64,000 nt of DNA from Novilysobacter selenitireducens (GTDB lineage Bacteria; Pseudomonadota; Gammaproteobacteria; Xanthomonadales; Xanthomonadaceae), in NCBI RefSeq assembly GCF_020026895.1, contig NZ_JAINZW010000004.1:186001-250000 (forward strand). The letters are read 5' to 3'. Both the position numbers and the translations under genes were made by a program. Each line of letters begins with the position of its first letter. Positions within the stretch are counted from its first letter, which is position 1. A model generated the notes under the pieces. It made no database searches. It was not told the origin of the DNA and saw only the letters and a list, made by a program, of their open reading frames with translations. Below, one piece after another: positions 31,477 to 41,155 of the stretch.

Positions 31477-33600
31477 ATGCCTGTCGATTCCTTTCGTTCC
31501 CCGTGCCTGATGCGCCTCGCCACGTGTCTGGCGCTCGCCCTGCCCATGCGCGCGTACGCACAGGACGCCGCTCCCGACGCCGCCACGCTCGACCGGGTGC
31601 AGGTGATCGGCGCCTCGCGCCCGTTGTCCCGCTTTCCGGGCGCGGTAGACACCGTCGATGGCGCGGACCTGCGCAACGGACAGGCACAGGTCAACCTCTC
31701 CGAGGCGCTGTCGCGCGTGCCCGGTGTCACGGTGCGCAACCGCGGCAACTACGCGCAGGACCTGCAGGTGCAGAGCCGTGGCTTCGGCGCGCGTTCCACC
31801 TTCGGCATCCGCGGACTGGAGCTGCTGGTCGACGGCATCCCCGCATCGGCCGCAGACGGCCAGGGCCAGGCCGCCAACTTCGCGCTGTCCTCGCTGGACC
31901 GCATCGAGGTGCTGCGTGGCCCGCTGGCGCTGCAGTACGGCAATGCGGCCGGCGGGGCGATCGTGGGCTACACCGAACCGGGTGACAGGCGGGCGCATGA
32001 GGCCACCGCATGGCTGGGCAGCCACGGCAGCCATCGCGTCGGCGTGCGCACCGACCTGCCCGGCGACGACGCGCGCTGGCGCAGCCGGTGGCACGCCAGC
32101 CACTTCGCCACCGATGGCGAGCGGCCGCACAGCCGTGCCGAACGACTGCACGCCGGCGCGGTGGGCGAGTGGCAGGCCACGCCGTCGGGCAGGCTGCGGC
32201 TGGTCGCCGACGTGCTGTCGCAGCCCTGGACGCAGGATCCCTTGGGCCTGACGCGCGCGGCCTGGGAGCGCGACCCGCACGGCACCGATCCGGTGGCCCT
32301 GCGGTTCAATACGCGCAAGCGCATCGACAACCGCCAGGCCGGTGTCCAGTGGGACGTGCAGGATGATCGGCGCGAATGGTGGCTGCATGGGCACGGCATC
32401 GCGCGCGACATCGAGCAGTACCTGTCGATCCCGCCGGTGGCGCAGGCCGCCCCCACCAGCGCGGGCGGCGTCATCGACCTGTCGCGGCGTTCGACGGGCG
32501 TGGACGCAGGGCATCGGTGGATCGGTGCCCGCGCCGCGCTTTCATTGGGCGTGTCGCTGTCGCGGCTGGACGAGGCGCGCCGCGGCTACGAGAACTTCGT
32601 CGGCAACCAGTTCGGCGTGCGCGGCGCGTTGCGACGCGACGAGGACAACCGTGTGGACAGCCGCGACGTGCACGGCACGGTCGATTTCGCGCTGGCCGAA
32701 GCGTGGACATTGCTGGCCGGCGTGCGCCACATCCGGCTGGATTTCGAAAGCCGCGACCGCTACGTAACTCCGGGCAATGGCGACGACAGTGGTGCGTTGG
32801 CGTTCCGCGAGACCTCGGGGTCGGTAGGCCTTGCGCGCGCGTTCGGCGATGGCGAGGTGTTCGCCAGCGTCGGCCGTGGCTTTGAAACCCCGACCGTCAA
32901 CGAGCTGGCGTATCGGCCCGATGGCGGGGCCGGGTTCAACCGGCTGGACGCCGCGCGTTTCGACAGCGGCGAGGGGGGCCTGCGCTGGCGGTGGCCGGGG
33001 GCACGCATCGGTGCGACGGTGTACCGGATCGATGGCCGGGACGAAATCGTCCCGGCCGACAGCCGCGCCGGCCGCTCCAGCTTCGCCAACGCCGGCCGGA
33101 CGCGACGCGACGGCGTCGAGCTGTCGATCGCCGCCGACCTCTCGCCCGGGTGGTCGTACGCAATCGCCGCCAATGCGCTGGATGCCACGTTCCGCGACGC
33201 GTACACCTACAGCGCGACCAGCGGCGGTACGACCGAAATACGTACGGTGGCGGCCGGCAACCGCGTTCCCGGCATCCCGCGCACGGACGCGTTCGTCGAA
33301 CTCGCATGGCGCGAAGGCAGCGGCACATGGGGCGCTGCGCTGGAAGCACGTGCCAGCGGCCCGGTGGCGGTGGATGACCGCAACACCGACGCCACGCCCG
33401 GGTACGCGCGGTTCGACCTGCGCCTGGAGTGGCGGCCACGCGCGCGCGGCTGGTTCGGCTTCGCGCGCGTCGACAACCTGCTGGACCGCGACCACGTCGG
33501 TTCGGTCATCGTCAACGACGGCAACGGGCGGTTCTTCGAGCCGGGGCCGGGGCGTGCGCTGATGGTGGGGTTGGGGTGGCGGGACGTGGCGGTGGAGTGA
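31477..33600 (+). CDS. pqqU: TonB-dependent receptor, PqqU/YncD-like
   Basis: This is an outer-membrane 22-strand receptor of 707 residues with a signal peptide ending near AYAQ. Blocks shared with E. coli YncD, the receptor for pyrroloquinoline quinone (PQQ, now PqqU), include RNRGNYAQDLQVQSRGFGAR, LLVDGIPASAADGQGQ, RYVTPGNGDDSG, VGRGFETPTVNELAYRPDGG and RVDNLLDRDHVGSVIVNDG with NGRFFEPGPGR. This similarity runs the full length, so PQQ uptake is a good hypothesis. ATG 31477 is chosen; the open frame extends upstream antisense to dinB but that part is not coding. No PQQ biosynthesis gene or PQQ-dependent dehydrogenase is in the window. Confidence 0.85.
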   Translation: MPVDSFRSPCLMRLATCLALALPMRAYAQDAAPDAATLDRVQVIGASRPLSRFPGAVDTVDGADLRNGQAQVNLSEALSRVPGVTVRNRGNYAQDLQVQSRGFGARSTFGIRGLELLVDGIPASAADGQGQAANFALSSLDRIEVLRGPLALQYGNAAGGAIVGYTEPGDRRAHEATAWLGSHGSHRVGVRTDLPGDDARWRSRWHASHFATDGERPHSRAERLHAGAVGEWQATPSGRLRLVADVLSQPWTQDPLGLTRAAWERDPHGTDPVALRFNTRKRIDNRQAGVQWDVQDDRREWWLHGHGIARDIEQYLSIPPVAQAAPTSAGGVIDLSRRSTGVDAGHRWIGARAALSLGVSLSRLDEARRGYENFVGNQFGVRGALRRDEDNRVDSRDVHGTVDFALAEAWTLLAGVRHIRLDFESRDRYVTPGNGDDSGALAFRETSGSVGLARAFGDGEVFASVGRGFETPTVNELAYRPDGGAGFNRLDAARFDSGEGGLRWRWPGARIGATVYRIDGRDEIVPADSRAGRSSFANAGRTRRDGVELSIAADLSPGWSYAIAANALDATFRDAYTYSATSGGTTEIRTVAAGNRVPGIPRTDAFVELAWREGSGTWGAALEARASGPVAVDDRNTDATPGYARFDLRLEWRPRARGWFGFARVDNLLDRDHVGSVIVNDGNGRFFEPGPGRALMVGLGWRDVAVE

Positions 33601-33616
33601 CCCGAAGTCGGCATTT

Positions 33617-33776
33617 GTAGGTGCGGCTTCAGCCGCGATCGATATCCCATCGTCTGGTGCAGGGGCGACACGAGTCGCGACGACGTCATCTCGGCGGGTT
33701 CGGTCGCGACTTGCGTCGCTCCTACAAGACGGGGTTTGCGCGGCGAACGTGCATCGCGGCTGAAGCCGCTCCTACA
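33617..33776. repeat. Nested REP element A-B-B-A
   Basis: A family A arm (from 33617) and its inverted partner (ending 33776) enclose a family B inverted pair (about 33657-33726). It fills the convergent gap between the pqqU-like gene and the diguanylate cyclase gene. Confidence 0.85.
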
Positions 33777-33791
33777 GGGGCGAGCCGGGCG

Positions 33792-36700
33792 TCAGGCGCG
33801 CTCGAACTCGGGCGCCTCGCGCGTGGAGTGCAGCACTTCCACGCAGCCCTCCGGCAACCGCGTCGGCGCCGTACCCGCCAGCAGCGACAGCAGGCCGGAC
33901 CGGTCCACCGACGGGCCGGGCATCACCGCCACCCATGCGTTCTTGCCCGAGGCCTTGGCGGCATACAGGGCGCGGTCGGCCAGGCTCACGCTCTGCTCCC
34001 AGTCGCCCAGCGCCGGCCACCGCGTCGACAGCGGCCACGGCGCGACGCCGATGGAGGCGGTGATGACCAGCGTGCGGCCGTTGGACAGTTCGATGGGCGT
34101 GCCCGCGATGATGTCGCGAATGCGCTCGGCCAGGCCGGGGGCGTCGGGGAGGTGGGCATCCCGCGCCACCAGCAGGAACTCCTCGCCTCCCCAGCGCACC
34201 AGGATGTCGTTCTCGCGGCAGACGTGGCGCAGCCGGCTCGCGACCTCGACCAGTACCTCGTCGCCGACCTGGTGGCCGTGGCCATCGTTGATGCGCTTGA
34301 AGTCGTCGATGTCGATCATGCAGAACAGCACGCAGTGGCCGTCGTGGCCCGGCTGGCCGACGCCCGCGATGAACGCGGGTCCTTCGCGGTCGAGCCACTC
34401 CTGCAGGTCGCGGCGGTTGGACACCTGCGTCAGCGGATCGGTGCGCGTGGCCTGCTCGAGCTGTTCATTGCTCTGCACCAGCATTCGATTGGCCTGCTTG
34501 AGCGCGTCGGTGCGCTCGGCGACCGTCAGATTGAGGCGCTCGATCTGCAACCGTTTCTGCCGCGCCTGCGCGCGCAGCCGCCACGCCAGCGCCAACAGCA
34601 GCAGCACGCCGATCAAGGCGTAGACCGCGTAGGCCAGCGGATGTCGCCACGGCGGCGGTTGCATCACCAGCAGCAGTTGCCGGCTGGGCCCGAACTGGCC
34701 GTCGCGGCCGGCCGCCTGCACCTCCAACGGATATTCGCCCGGCGGCAGGTAGCTCAGCAGCACATTGGCCTGCGCGGCGGCGGGGTAGACCCAATCGTCG
34801 TAATGGCCGGCGATGCGATAGCGCAGGCGCGCGGCATTGGGCGCGGTGTGGTCCATCGCCACCAGGTCGAGCGAGAACACGCGGTCGCGGTGGCCCAGTT
34901 CGATCAGGTCGGCATAGGCCACCTCCGGGGTGATGGCGTGCTGCCCCGGCATCTGTGGCCCGCGCCGCCCAAGCACGCGCAGCCCGGTGATGACCGGCGT
35001 GGCCGGTGGGCTGGCGGTCGGCAGGCGGTCGGGCTGAAGGATGTCCAGCCCGTCGGTGCCGCCCAGGTAGAGCAGGCCGTCGCTGTCCATGAAGCCGGCG
35101 CCGCTGTTGTACTCGAGGTTGAAGAGGCCGTCGGCGCGGTCCAGTGCCTGCACCACGCCGCTGTCGGGGTCGTACACGCTGATGCCGTAATTGGTGCTCA
35201 GCCAGAGGCGGCCGCCTGCATCGGGGTGGATGCGATAGACCACGTTGTTGGACAGTCCGTCGCTCGCGGTGATCGCGCGGGCGTCCCCGGTCTCGCGGTC
35301 GAGCCGGATCAGTCCGCCTGAGAACGAGCCCAGCCAGATCGCATCCGCGTCGGCATGCAGCGACCAGATCGAATCGTGAGGCAGGCCGTCGTTGCCGGTG
35401 TGCAGCCGGTGCACGCGGCCGTCCGGATCCCAGCGGTAGGCGCCGTTCTCGTTGCTGCCGATCCACAGCCGGCCCGCGTCGTCGCGCAGCAGGCTGGTCA
35501 GGAACACGCCATTGAGCGCGTCGGGGATGCCGTCCATGTCGAGCCGACCGCCGCGCAGGCGGGCGAGGCCGGCGCGCGTGGCGACCCACACGATGTCGCC
35601 CTCGACCAGCAGGTCGGTGACGTGGGGGTTGGGCAGCTCGGGCGCGGGCCGGGCCGTGAGGTCGGGCGACAGCCGCCAGACGCCGCGATGGCTGCCGATC
35701 CACCAGCCGCCACTGCGTGCCGGCGCAATGGCGCGGATCTGGGTGCCGTCCAATGCCTCGATGGCGCGCCAGTCGCCGCCGGGTGCGTCCTGCACCACCA
35801 GGCCGGCGTCGGTGCCCACCAGCAGGCGCCGGCCATCGACGCGCAGGCTGCGCAGGCTGCGCGATGGCCAGTCCGCCATCTGCGTGGCATCCACGCGTTC
35901 GCGCCGGATCAGCGGCGACAACGCGCGTGCCCGGTACAGGCCGCTGGTCGCGCTGCCCAGCCACAGCACCCCGGAGCGGTGCAGGTGCATGCGCGTGATC
36001 GCGCTTTCCACCGGCGTGTCGGTGGCAAGCCGTACCGGGTCGGTCAGCTCCCCGGTAGCGGTGAATATCGCGCCATCGGCGTAGCCCAGCCACCAGCCCT
36101 TGCCGTCGGGGCGGCGCAGCATGGAGGTGAGTTCCACCGCGCTGTCGCGCAGGGCGGCGGCCGGCACGTGGCGTTGCACCGCGCCCGCGGTGTCGACCCG
36201 GTACAGGCCGTGGTTCGCCGTTCCCAGCCACAGCGACTGCCCCTCGACCTCCATGCCGATGCAGGTCGGGCTGCCGGGCAGGGCGGCCACCACGGACGTA
36301 ACGGATGGCAGCGCGAGCCGCCAGACGTGGCACTGCGTGTCGAGCGCGAAACCGGGCGTGTCCGGTGAAGCCGCTGCCGTGTCGCCCATGTGCGCCATCG
36401 CCACGACCGGTGCCGTGGTGCCGGCGCGCGTGGCCTTGGACACGCTGGCATCGACGAGGTAGACGCCGTTGGCGGTGCCCAGCCACGCGCCGCCATCGCC
36501 GTCCAGAAGGATCGCGTTGACGGTGGGGTGGCCCAGGCCCTGCGCGGTCCCCAGGCGCACGTGCGTGCGCAGGCGCAGGTCGATGACTTCCAACCCCGCG
36601 TCGTTGGTGCCGACCCAGAGGCGCGATCGACCATCGACCGCCAGCGATTCGATGCTGCTGCTCGCCAGCGCGCCGTCGTCGCCCGGGATGGTCCGGTACA

Positions 36701-36968
36701 CGGTGAAGCGGTGGCCGTCGAACCGGTTGAGCCCTTCCTGCGTGCCGATCCAGAGCAGGCCGCGGTCGTCTTCGGCCAGCGCGGTCACCGCGTGCTGCGA
36801 CAGCCCTTCGTCGGGCGTGTAGCGCTCCAGGCTGAGGAAGGGCGGGGCGGGCTCGGCGGCGGCCGCGGGTGCGGGGTGCTGGGCAGCCCACACCAGTGCG
36901 AGCGCCAGGAACGGCGCAGCCGCCGTGGCCGTGACCCGTCTGTTCAACCGATGCCCCAGCACCCGCAT
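33792..36968 (-). CDS. Membrane sensor diguanylate cyclase with two-component-regulator propeller
   Basis: The 1058-residue protein has an N-terminal signal/anchor, about twelve to fourteen periplasmic Reg_prop repeats (pattern GLLWIGTQEGLNRFDG, SRLWVGTNDAGLEVID and others), a Y_Y_Y domain (about residues 670-745), one transmembrane helix (about 765-785), a short coiled coil and a GGDEF domain (about 845-1015). The active site RWGGEEF (near 924) is intact and RxxD (REND) five residues upstream forms the product-inhibition I-site, so it should make c-di-GMP in response to a periplasmic ligand. No histidine kinase or DNA-binding domain is present. Ligand unknown. Confidence 0.88.
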   Translation of the reverse strand: MRVLGHRLNRRVTATAAAPFLALALVWAAQHPAPAAAAEPAPPFLSLERYTPDEGLSQHAVTALAEDDRGLLWIGTQEGLNRFDGHRFTVYRTIPGDDGALASSSIESLAVDGRSRLWVGTNDAGLEVIDLRLRTHVRLGTAQGLGHPTVNAILLDGDGGAWLGTANGVYLVDASVSKATRAGTTAPVVAMAHMGDTAAASPDTPGFALDTQCHVWRLALPSVTSVVAALPGSPTCIGMEVEGQSLWLGTANHGLYRVDTAGAVQRHVPAAALRDSAVELTSMLRRPDGKGWWLGYADGAIFTATGELTDPVRLATDTPVESAITRMHLHRSGVLWLGSATSGLYRARALSPLIRRERVDATQMADWPSRSLRSLRVDGRRLLVGTDAGLVVQDAPGGDWRAIEALDGTQIRAIAPARSGGWWIGSHRGVWRLSPDLTARPAPELPNPHVTDLLVEGDIVWVATRAGLARLRGGRLDMDGIPDALNGVFLTSLLRDDAGRLWIGSNENGAYRWDPDGRVHRLHTGNDGLPHDSIWSLHADADAIWLGSFSGGLIRLDRETGDARAITASDGLSNNVVYRIHPDAGGRLWLSTNYGISVYDPDSGVVQALDRADGLFNLEYNSGAGFMDSDGLLYLGGTDGLDILQPDRLPTASPPATPVITGLRVLGRRGPQMPGQHAITPEVAYADLIELGHRDRVFSLDLVAMDHTAPNAARLRYRIAGHYDDWVYPAAAQANVLLSYLPPGEYPLEVQAAGRDGQFGPSRQLLLVMQPPPWRHPLAYAVYALIGVLLLLALAWRLRAQARQKRLQIERLNLTVAERTDALKQANRMLVQSNEQLEQATRTDPLTQVSNRRDLQEWLDREGPAFIAGVGQPGHDGHCVLFCMIDIDDFKRINDGHGHQVGDEVLVEVASRLRHVCRENDILVRWGGEEFLLVARDAHLPDAPGLAERIRDIIAGTPIELSNGRTLVITASIGVAPWPLSTRWPALGDWEQSVSLADRALYAAKASGKNAWVAVMPGPSVDRSGLLSLLAGTAPTRLPEGCVEVLHSTREAPEFERA

Positions 36969-37038
36969 CCCCCGGTTTCGCGGTCGCCCGCGTGCCCGCA
37001 GTGTCGCGCGGTGCGTCGGCCGGCGCCAGTCGGCGGGG

Positions 37039-38442
37039 TCAGACCACCCCGAACGCGTAGAACAGCCCGATCACCACGAACACCGCCAGCGTCTTGATGA
37101 TGGTGATGGCGAAGATGTCCTTGTAGGCCTGCCGGTGGGTCAGCCCGGTGACCGCCAGCAGGGTGATCACCGCGCCGTTGTGGGGCAGGGTGTCCATGCC
37201 ACCGGACGCCATCGAGGCCACGCGGTGCAGCACTTCCATGGGGATGCCGGCCGCATTGGCATTGGCGATGAAGGTGTCGGCCATCGCCGCCAGTGCGATT
37301 GACATGCCGCCCGACGCCGAGCCGGTGATGCCGGCCAGCGCGGTCACGGTGATGGCTTCGTTGACCAGCGGGTTGGGAATCGCGCCCAACGCGTTGGCCA
37401 CCACCAGGAAGCCGGGCAGGGCCGCGATCACCGCGCCGAAGCCGTACTCGGATGCGGTGTTCATCGCCGCCAGCAGCGCGCCGCCGATGGCGGCCCTGGT
37501 GCCTTCGGCGAAGCTGGCGATAACCGGTTTCCATGCGAATGCCAGCACGGTGAGGATGCCCACCAGCAGCGCGCCCTGCACGGCCCAGATGGCCGCGACG
37601 CGTGAGACTTCCTGCACCACCGGCGCGGCGTCCCCGATCACCGCCGGATTGAAGCTGTGGCTGTCGCCGTAGATCCGCGGGATCCAGTCGGTGAACAGCT
37701 TGTTGGCCACGCCCACCAGCACCAGCGGCAGGATCGCCACCAGCGGGTGCGCCAGCGCACTGCCGGCGAAGGTGGCCGGTTCGTTGACCAGTGGCGCATC
37801 GCCCGCGTACCCCTCGCCGGCCGCGGCCGCCTTGCGGCGGCGCGACTCCAGGTACACCAGGCCCACCGCCAGGATGAAGGCGCCGCCCAGCGTGCCCAGC
37901 ACGGGCGCGGCCCACGAGTCGGTGCCGAAGAACGTGGTCGGGATGATGTTCTGGATCTGCGGCGTGCCCGGCAGCGCATCCATGGTGAAGGTGAAGGCGC
38001 CCAGCGCGATGGTGCCCGGGATCAGGCGCTTGGGGATGTCGCTCTGGCGGAACAGCTCGGCCGCGAACGGGTACACCGCGAACACCACCACGAACAGCGA
38101 CACGCCACCGTAGGTCAGCAGCGCGCATACCGCGACGATCGACAGCATCGCGCGCTGCGCGCCGAACAGGCGGATGGTCGCGGCCACGATCGACTTGGAG
38201 AAGCCCGAGACCTCGATCAGCTTGCCGAACACCGCGCCGAGCAGGAACACCGGGAAATACAGCTTGAGGAAGCCGACCATCCTGTCCATGAACAGCCCGG
38301 TGAACATCGGCGCGACCAGCGACGGGTCGGTCAGCAGCACCGCGCCCAGCGCGGCTACCGGCGCGAACAGGATGACGCTGTAGCCGCGGTAGGCCACGAA
38401 CATCAGGAAGGCCAGCGCGGCCAGCACGATCAGGAATGCCAT
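37039..38442 (-). CDS. GntP-family permease (gluconate/hydroxybutyrate-type symporter)
   Basis: This is a 467-residue inner-membrane transporter with about 12 hydrophobic segments. ATG 38442, preceded by GGAGAGG, is the start. The family is recognised from LTYGGVSLFVVVFAVYPFA, ALPGTPQIQNIIPTTFFGTD, ASEYGFGAVIAALPGF and SASGGMSIALAAMADTFI. GntP relatives carry gluconate, fructuronate or D-3-hydroxybutyrate with protons; the substrate cannot be read from sequence. It is divergent from a TonB-dependent receptor gene and lies near 3-hydroxybutyrate oligomer hydrolase and PHA synthase genes, which favours a hydroxy-acid substrate by context only. Confidence 0.85.
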   Translation of the reverse strand: MAFLIVLAALAFLMFVAYRGYSVILFAPVAALGAVLLTDPSLVAPMFTGLFMDRMVGFLKLYFPVFLLGAVFGKLIEVSGFSKSIVAATIRLFGAQRAMLSIVAVCALLTYGGVSLFVVVFAVYPFAAELFRQSDIPKRLIPGTIALGAFTFTMDALPGTPQIQNIIPTTFFGTDSWAAPVLGTLGGAFILAVGLVYLESRRRKAAAAGEGYAGDAPLVNEPATFAGSALAHPLVAILPLVLVGVANKLFTDWIPRIYGDSHSFNPAVIGDAAPVVQEVSRVAAIWAVQGALLVGILTVLAFAWKPVIASFAEGTRAAIGGALLAAMNTASEYGFGAVIAALPGFLVVANALGAIPNPLVNEAITVTALAGITGSASGGMSIALAAMADTFIANANAAGIPMEVLHRVASMASGGMDTLPHNGAVITLLAVTGLTHRQAYKDIFAITIIKTLAVFVVIGLFYAFGVV

Positions 38443-38526
38443 TGCCTCTCCGTCGACGCGGCCGGTGCGGAACGTGCGCCCGGCTCGATGCGGGGCAGTC
38501 TCCGCGCGGCGGGGTCGGCGCGGGCA

Positions 38527-38542
38527 TTGTCCGAACGTACAA
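38527..38542. promoter_or_regulatory. Imperfect palindrome in the divergent gntP-type/TonB receptor promoter region
   Basis: TTGTCCGAACGTACAA matches its reverse complement at 12 of 16 positions and sits between two divergent start codons 196 bp apart. It could be an operator for a shared regulator, but no regulator gene adjoins and no hexamers were firmly assigned. Confidence 0.2.
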
Positions 38543-38638
38543 CTGCGGCACCGGCCGGGCGCACCTACCGTGCACGGCATGGCGGCGTGGACCGCCAACC
38601 GACATGCCACCGACTCGCACCTGGGGAGAGACACCGCG

Positions 38639-40867
38639 ATGGGCCGTATCGACAAGACCCGCAAGCACCTGAGCCTGGCCATCGCCGGCGCATTGATGGC
38701 CTCGGCCGCGCCCGCCGCCTGGGCGCAGGACACCGCCGCCGGCGAGCCGGCCGTCGACGAGGCGCGCACGCTCGGCGCGGTCACCGTCACCGCCCGCAAG
38801 CGCGAGGAGACGCTGCAGGAAGTGCCGGTCGCCGTCACTGCCTTCACCCCGGAGGCGCTCGACCGCCTCGGCGTGGAGGACCTGGGCGACCTCGACGCGC
38901 AGGTGCCCAACCTGACGATCTATGCCGCACGCGGGTCCAGCAGCACCATCACCGCCTATATCCGCGGCGTCGGTCAGTCCGACCCGCTGTGGGGCGTGGA
39001 CCCGGGTGTCGGCATTTACCTGGACGACGTCTACATCGCCCGCCCGCAAGGCGCGCTGCTGGACGTGTTCGACGTGGAGCGCGTGGAAGTGCTGCGCGGC
39101 CCGCAGGGCACGCTGTACGGCAAGAACACCATCGGCGGCGCGATCAAGTACATCTCGCGCGGCCTGCCCGCCGCCACCGACGGCTTCGCCTCGCTGACGG
39201 TCGGCAACCATGGCCAGCTGGACGTCAAGGCCGCGCTCGGCGGCGCCATCGGCGGCAATGACGCGCTGCGCGCCCGCGTGGCCGTGGCCAGCCTCAACAA
39301 CGACGGCTTCGGCGAGAACACCATTACCGACCAGCCGGTCAGCGACAAGGAAATCCTCGCCCTGCGCGCGCAGCTGGGCGCCTACGTCAGCGAGGACCTG
39401 GACATCCAGTTCGCGCTGGACTGGATGGACGACCAGTCCGGCGTGCGCGGCGCGAAGATGCTCGCGCCCAATCGCTTCGTGCCGATGTTCCCGCCGATGG
39501 ACAGCCGCTACGACGTGCGCAACGGCATGCCCAACGTCAACGACACTTCGATGGCCGGCGCTTCGGCCACCGTCAACTGGCGTGCCAACGACGACTGGGG
39601 CTTCAAGTACGTGCTGGCCAAGCGCGAGTCCGACACCGAGACCAACATCGACTTCGACACGACGCCGGCAACCATCGCCGACGTCAAGGCGTTCTACAGC
39701 GACGAACAGGTCAGCCATGAGCTGCAGGCCAACTACGACGCCGGCGGCCGCGCGCGTGGCGTGATGGGTCTGTACGCCTTCGACGGCGAGGCCGGCGGCC
39801 AGGTGCTCAACAACTTCTTCGGGCTGCTGTTCGGCGATACCCAGGGCACGGTGTTCACCGAGAGCGTGGCGCTGTATGCGGACTGGACGTTCGACCTCAC
39901 CGACCGCCTCGCATTGGGCGTGGGCGCGCGCTACACGGACGAGGACAAGAACGCGGTGGTCTTCAACCAGGGCTATACCGATGCGACGTACACCACGCCG
40001 ACCGGTGTGGTGGCGGCCGACTTCGACAAGACCATCAACTTCACCAACACCTCGCCGAAGGTCTCGCTGGACTACCATGTCACTCCGGACGTGATGGTCT
40101 ACGGCAGTGCCTCGCGTGGCTTCAAGTCCGGCGGCTACAACATCCGCGCACAGGCCACGGCCGTGCCGCGTTCGGCCGAGCCGTTCGACGACGAGGTGGT
40201 GGACAGCTTCGAGGTCGGCACCAAGATGGGTTTCCTCGACCAGACGCTGTTCCTCAACCTGTCGGCGTTCCACAACCAGTACGAGGACATCCAGCTGTCG
40301 GTGTTCACGTCCTTCGACAGCGATGGCGATGGCACCAACGACGCGTTCTTCGGCGACTTCACCAACGCCGGCGCGGGTACGGTCGATGGCGTCGAGGCCG
40401 AGTACCAGTGGCTGCCGACGTCGAACTGGCTGATCGCCGGCAACCTGGCATGGCTGGACGCGCAGTACGACGAGTTCATCTACGCGGGCCAGAACATCGC
40501 CGACGAGCAGGAGTTCACCAATGCACCGGAGTTCTCCGGCGCGATCAACGTCGAGTACCGCACCGACCTGGCCAACGGTGGCGATATCGCCGCCCGCCTG
40601 GGCTACAGCTACCAGAGCGACGTGGTGGCCACGACCGAGATCGTGCGCACCGGTGCGCAGCCGATCACCCAGGACGGCTACGGCCTGGTCAACGCCGGTC
40701 TGTCCTGGCGCAGTGGCGGCCCGTGGACGGTGACGCTGCAGGGATCCAACCTCACCGACAAGGAATATCGCACGACGGGGTACAATCTGGATGCGGCCTT
40801 GGGCGTACTGACCGGGTTCTATGGGCCGCCACGCCAGTACAGTGTGTCGGTACGCTACGACTTCTGA
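38639..40867 (+). CDS. TonB-dependent receptor, substrate unknown
   Basis: The 742-residue outer-membrane receptor has a signal peptide (LSLAIAGALMASAAPAAWAQ), a plug domain (about 50-170; VTVTARKREETLQEVPVAVT, VEDLGDLDAQVPNLTIYAAR, RVEVLRGPQGTLYGKNTIGG) and a beta-barrel ending in the aromatic terminal residue of QYSVSVRYDF. It belongs to the large family common in sphingomonads and xanthomonads that imports diverse organics. GGGGAGAG precedes ATG 38639. It is divergent from a GntP permease, so the two may carry one substrate across both membranes. A strong terminator follows. Confidence 0.9.
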   Translation: MGRIDKTRKHLSLAIAGALMASAAPAAWAQDTAAGEPAVDEARTLGAVTVTARKREETLQEVPVAVTAFTPEALDRLGVEDLGDLDAQVPNLTIYAARGSSSTITAYIRGVGQSDPLWGVDPGVGIYLDDVYIARPQGALLDVFDVERVEVLRGPQGTLYGKNTIGGAIKYISRGLPAATDGFASLTVGNHGQLDVKAALGGAIGGNDALRARVAVASLNNDGFGENTITDQPVSDKEILALRAQLGAYVSEDLDIQFALDWMDDQSGVRGAKMLAPNRFVPMFPPMDSRYDVRNGMPNVNDTSMAGASATVNWRANDDWGFKYVLAKRESDTETNIDFDTTPATIADVKAFYSDEQVSHELQANYDAGGRARGVMGLYAFDGEAGGQVLNNFFGLLFGDTQGTVFTESVALYADWTFDLTDRLALGVGARYTDEDKNAVVFNQGYTDATYTTPTGVVAADFDKTINFTNTSPKVSLDYHVTPDVMVYGSASRGFKSGGYNIRAQATAVPRSAEPFDDEVVDSFEVGTKMGFLDQTLFLNLSAFHNQYEDIQLSVFTSFDSDGDGTNDAFFGDFTNAGAGTVDGVEAEYQWLPTSNWLIAGNLAWLDAQYDEFIYAGQNIADEQEFTNAPEFSGAINVEYRTDLANGGDIAARLGYSYQSDVVATTEIVRTGAQPITQDGYGLVNAGLSWRSGGPWTVTLQGSNLTDKEYRTTGYNLDAALGVLTGFYGPPRQYSVSVRYDF

Positions 40868-40891
40868 CCGACCCCGAAGCGGTCGGAGGAC

Positions 40892-40930
40892 AGCGGCGGC
40901 GGGCTTGTCCCGCCGCCGCTGTATTTGTTT
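40892..40930 (+). terminator. Rho-independent terminator of the TonB-receptor gene
   Basis: A 12-bp stem AGCGGCGGCGGG/CCCGCCGCCGCT with loop CTTGT is followed by GTATTTGTTT. Confidence 0.9.
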
Positions 40931-40989
40931 CTGGGCCACGGTCATGCGCTTTCGCATGCCGTCGCAGGAGCGACGTGCATCCATCCCCA

Positions 40990-41065
40990 GTAGGAGCGGC
41001 TTCAGCCGCGATCGGTTGCCCACGTCCCCACATCGGTTCCGGTTCGCGGCTGAAGCCGCTCCTAC
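40990..41065. repeat. REP pair, family A, with a lone family B half upstream
   Basis: GTAGGAGCGGCTTCAGCCGC and its inverted copy lie between the receptor gene and the sensor kinase gene. A single half-arm of family B (CGCAGGAGCGACGTGC, about 40963-40978) sits just upstream. Confidence 0.88.
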
Positions 41066-41155
41066 GGAGGGCCGGGACGCCATGCCCCACCTTTGCCCCG
41101 ATAATGTCCCGCAGGCCAGAGGGCGACGTTCGATGACACGCACGGGCAGGGGACG

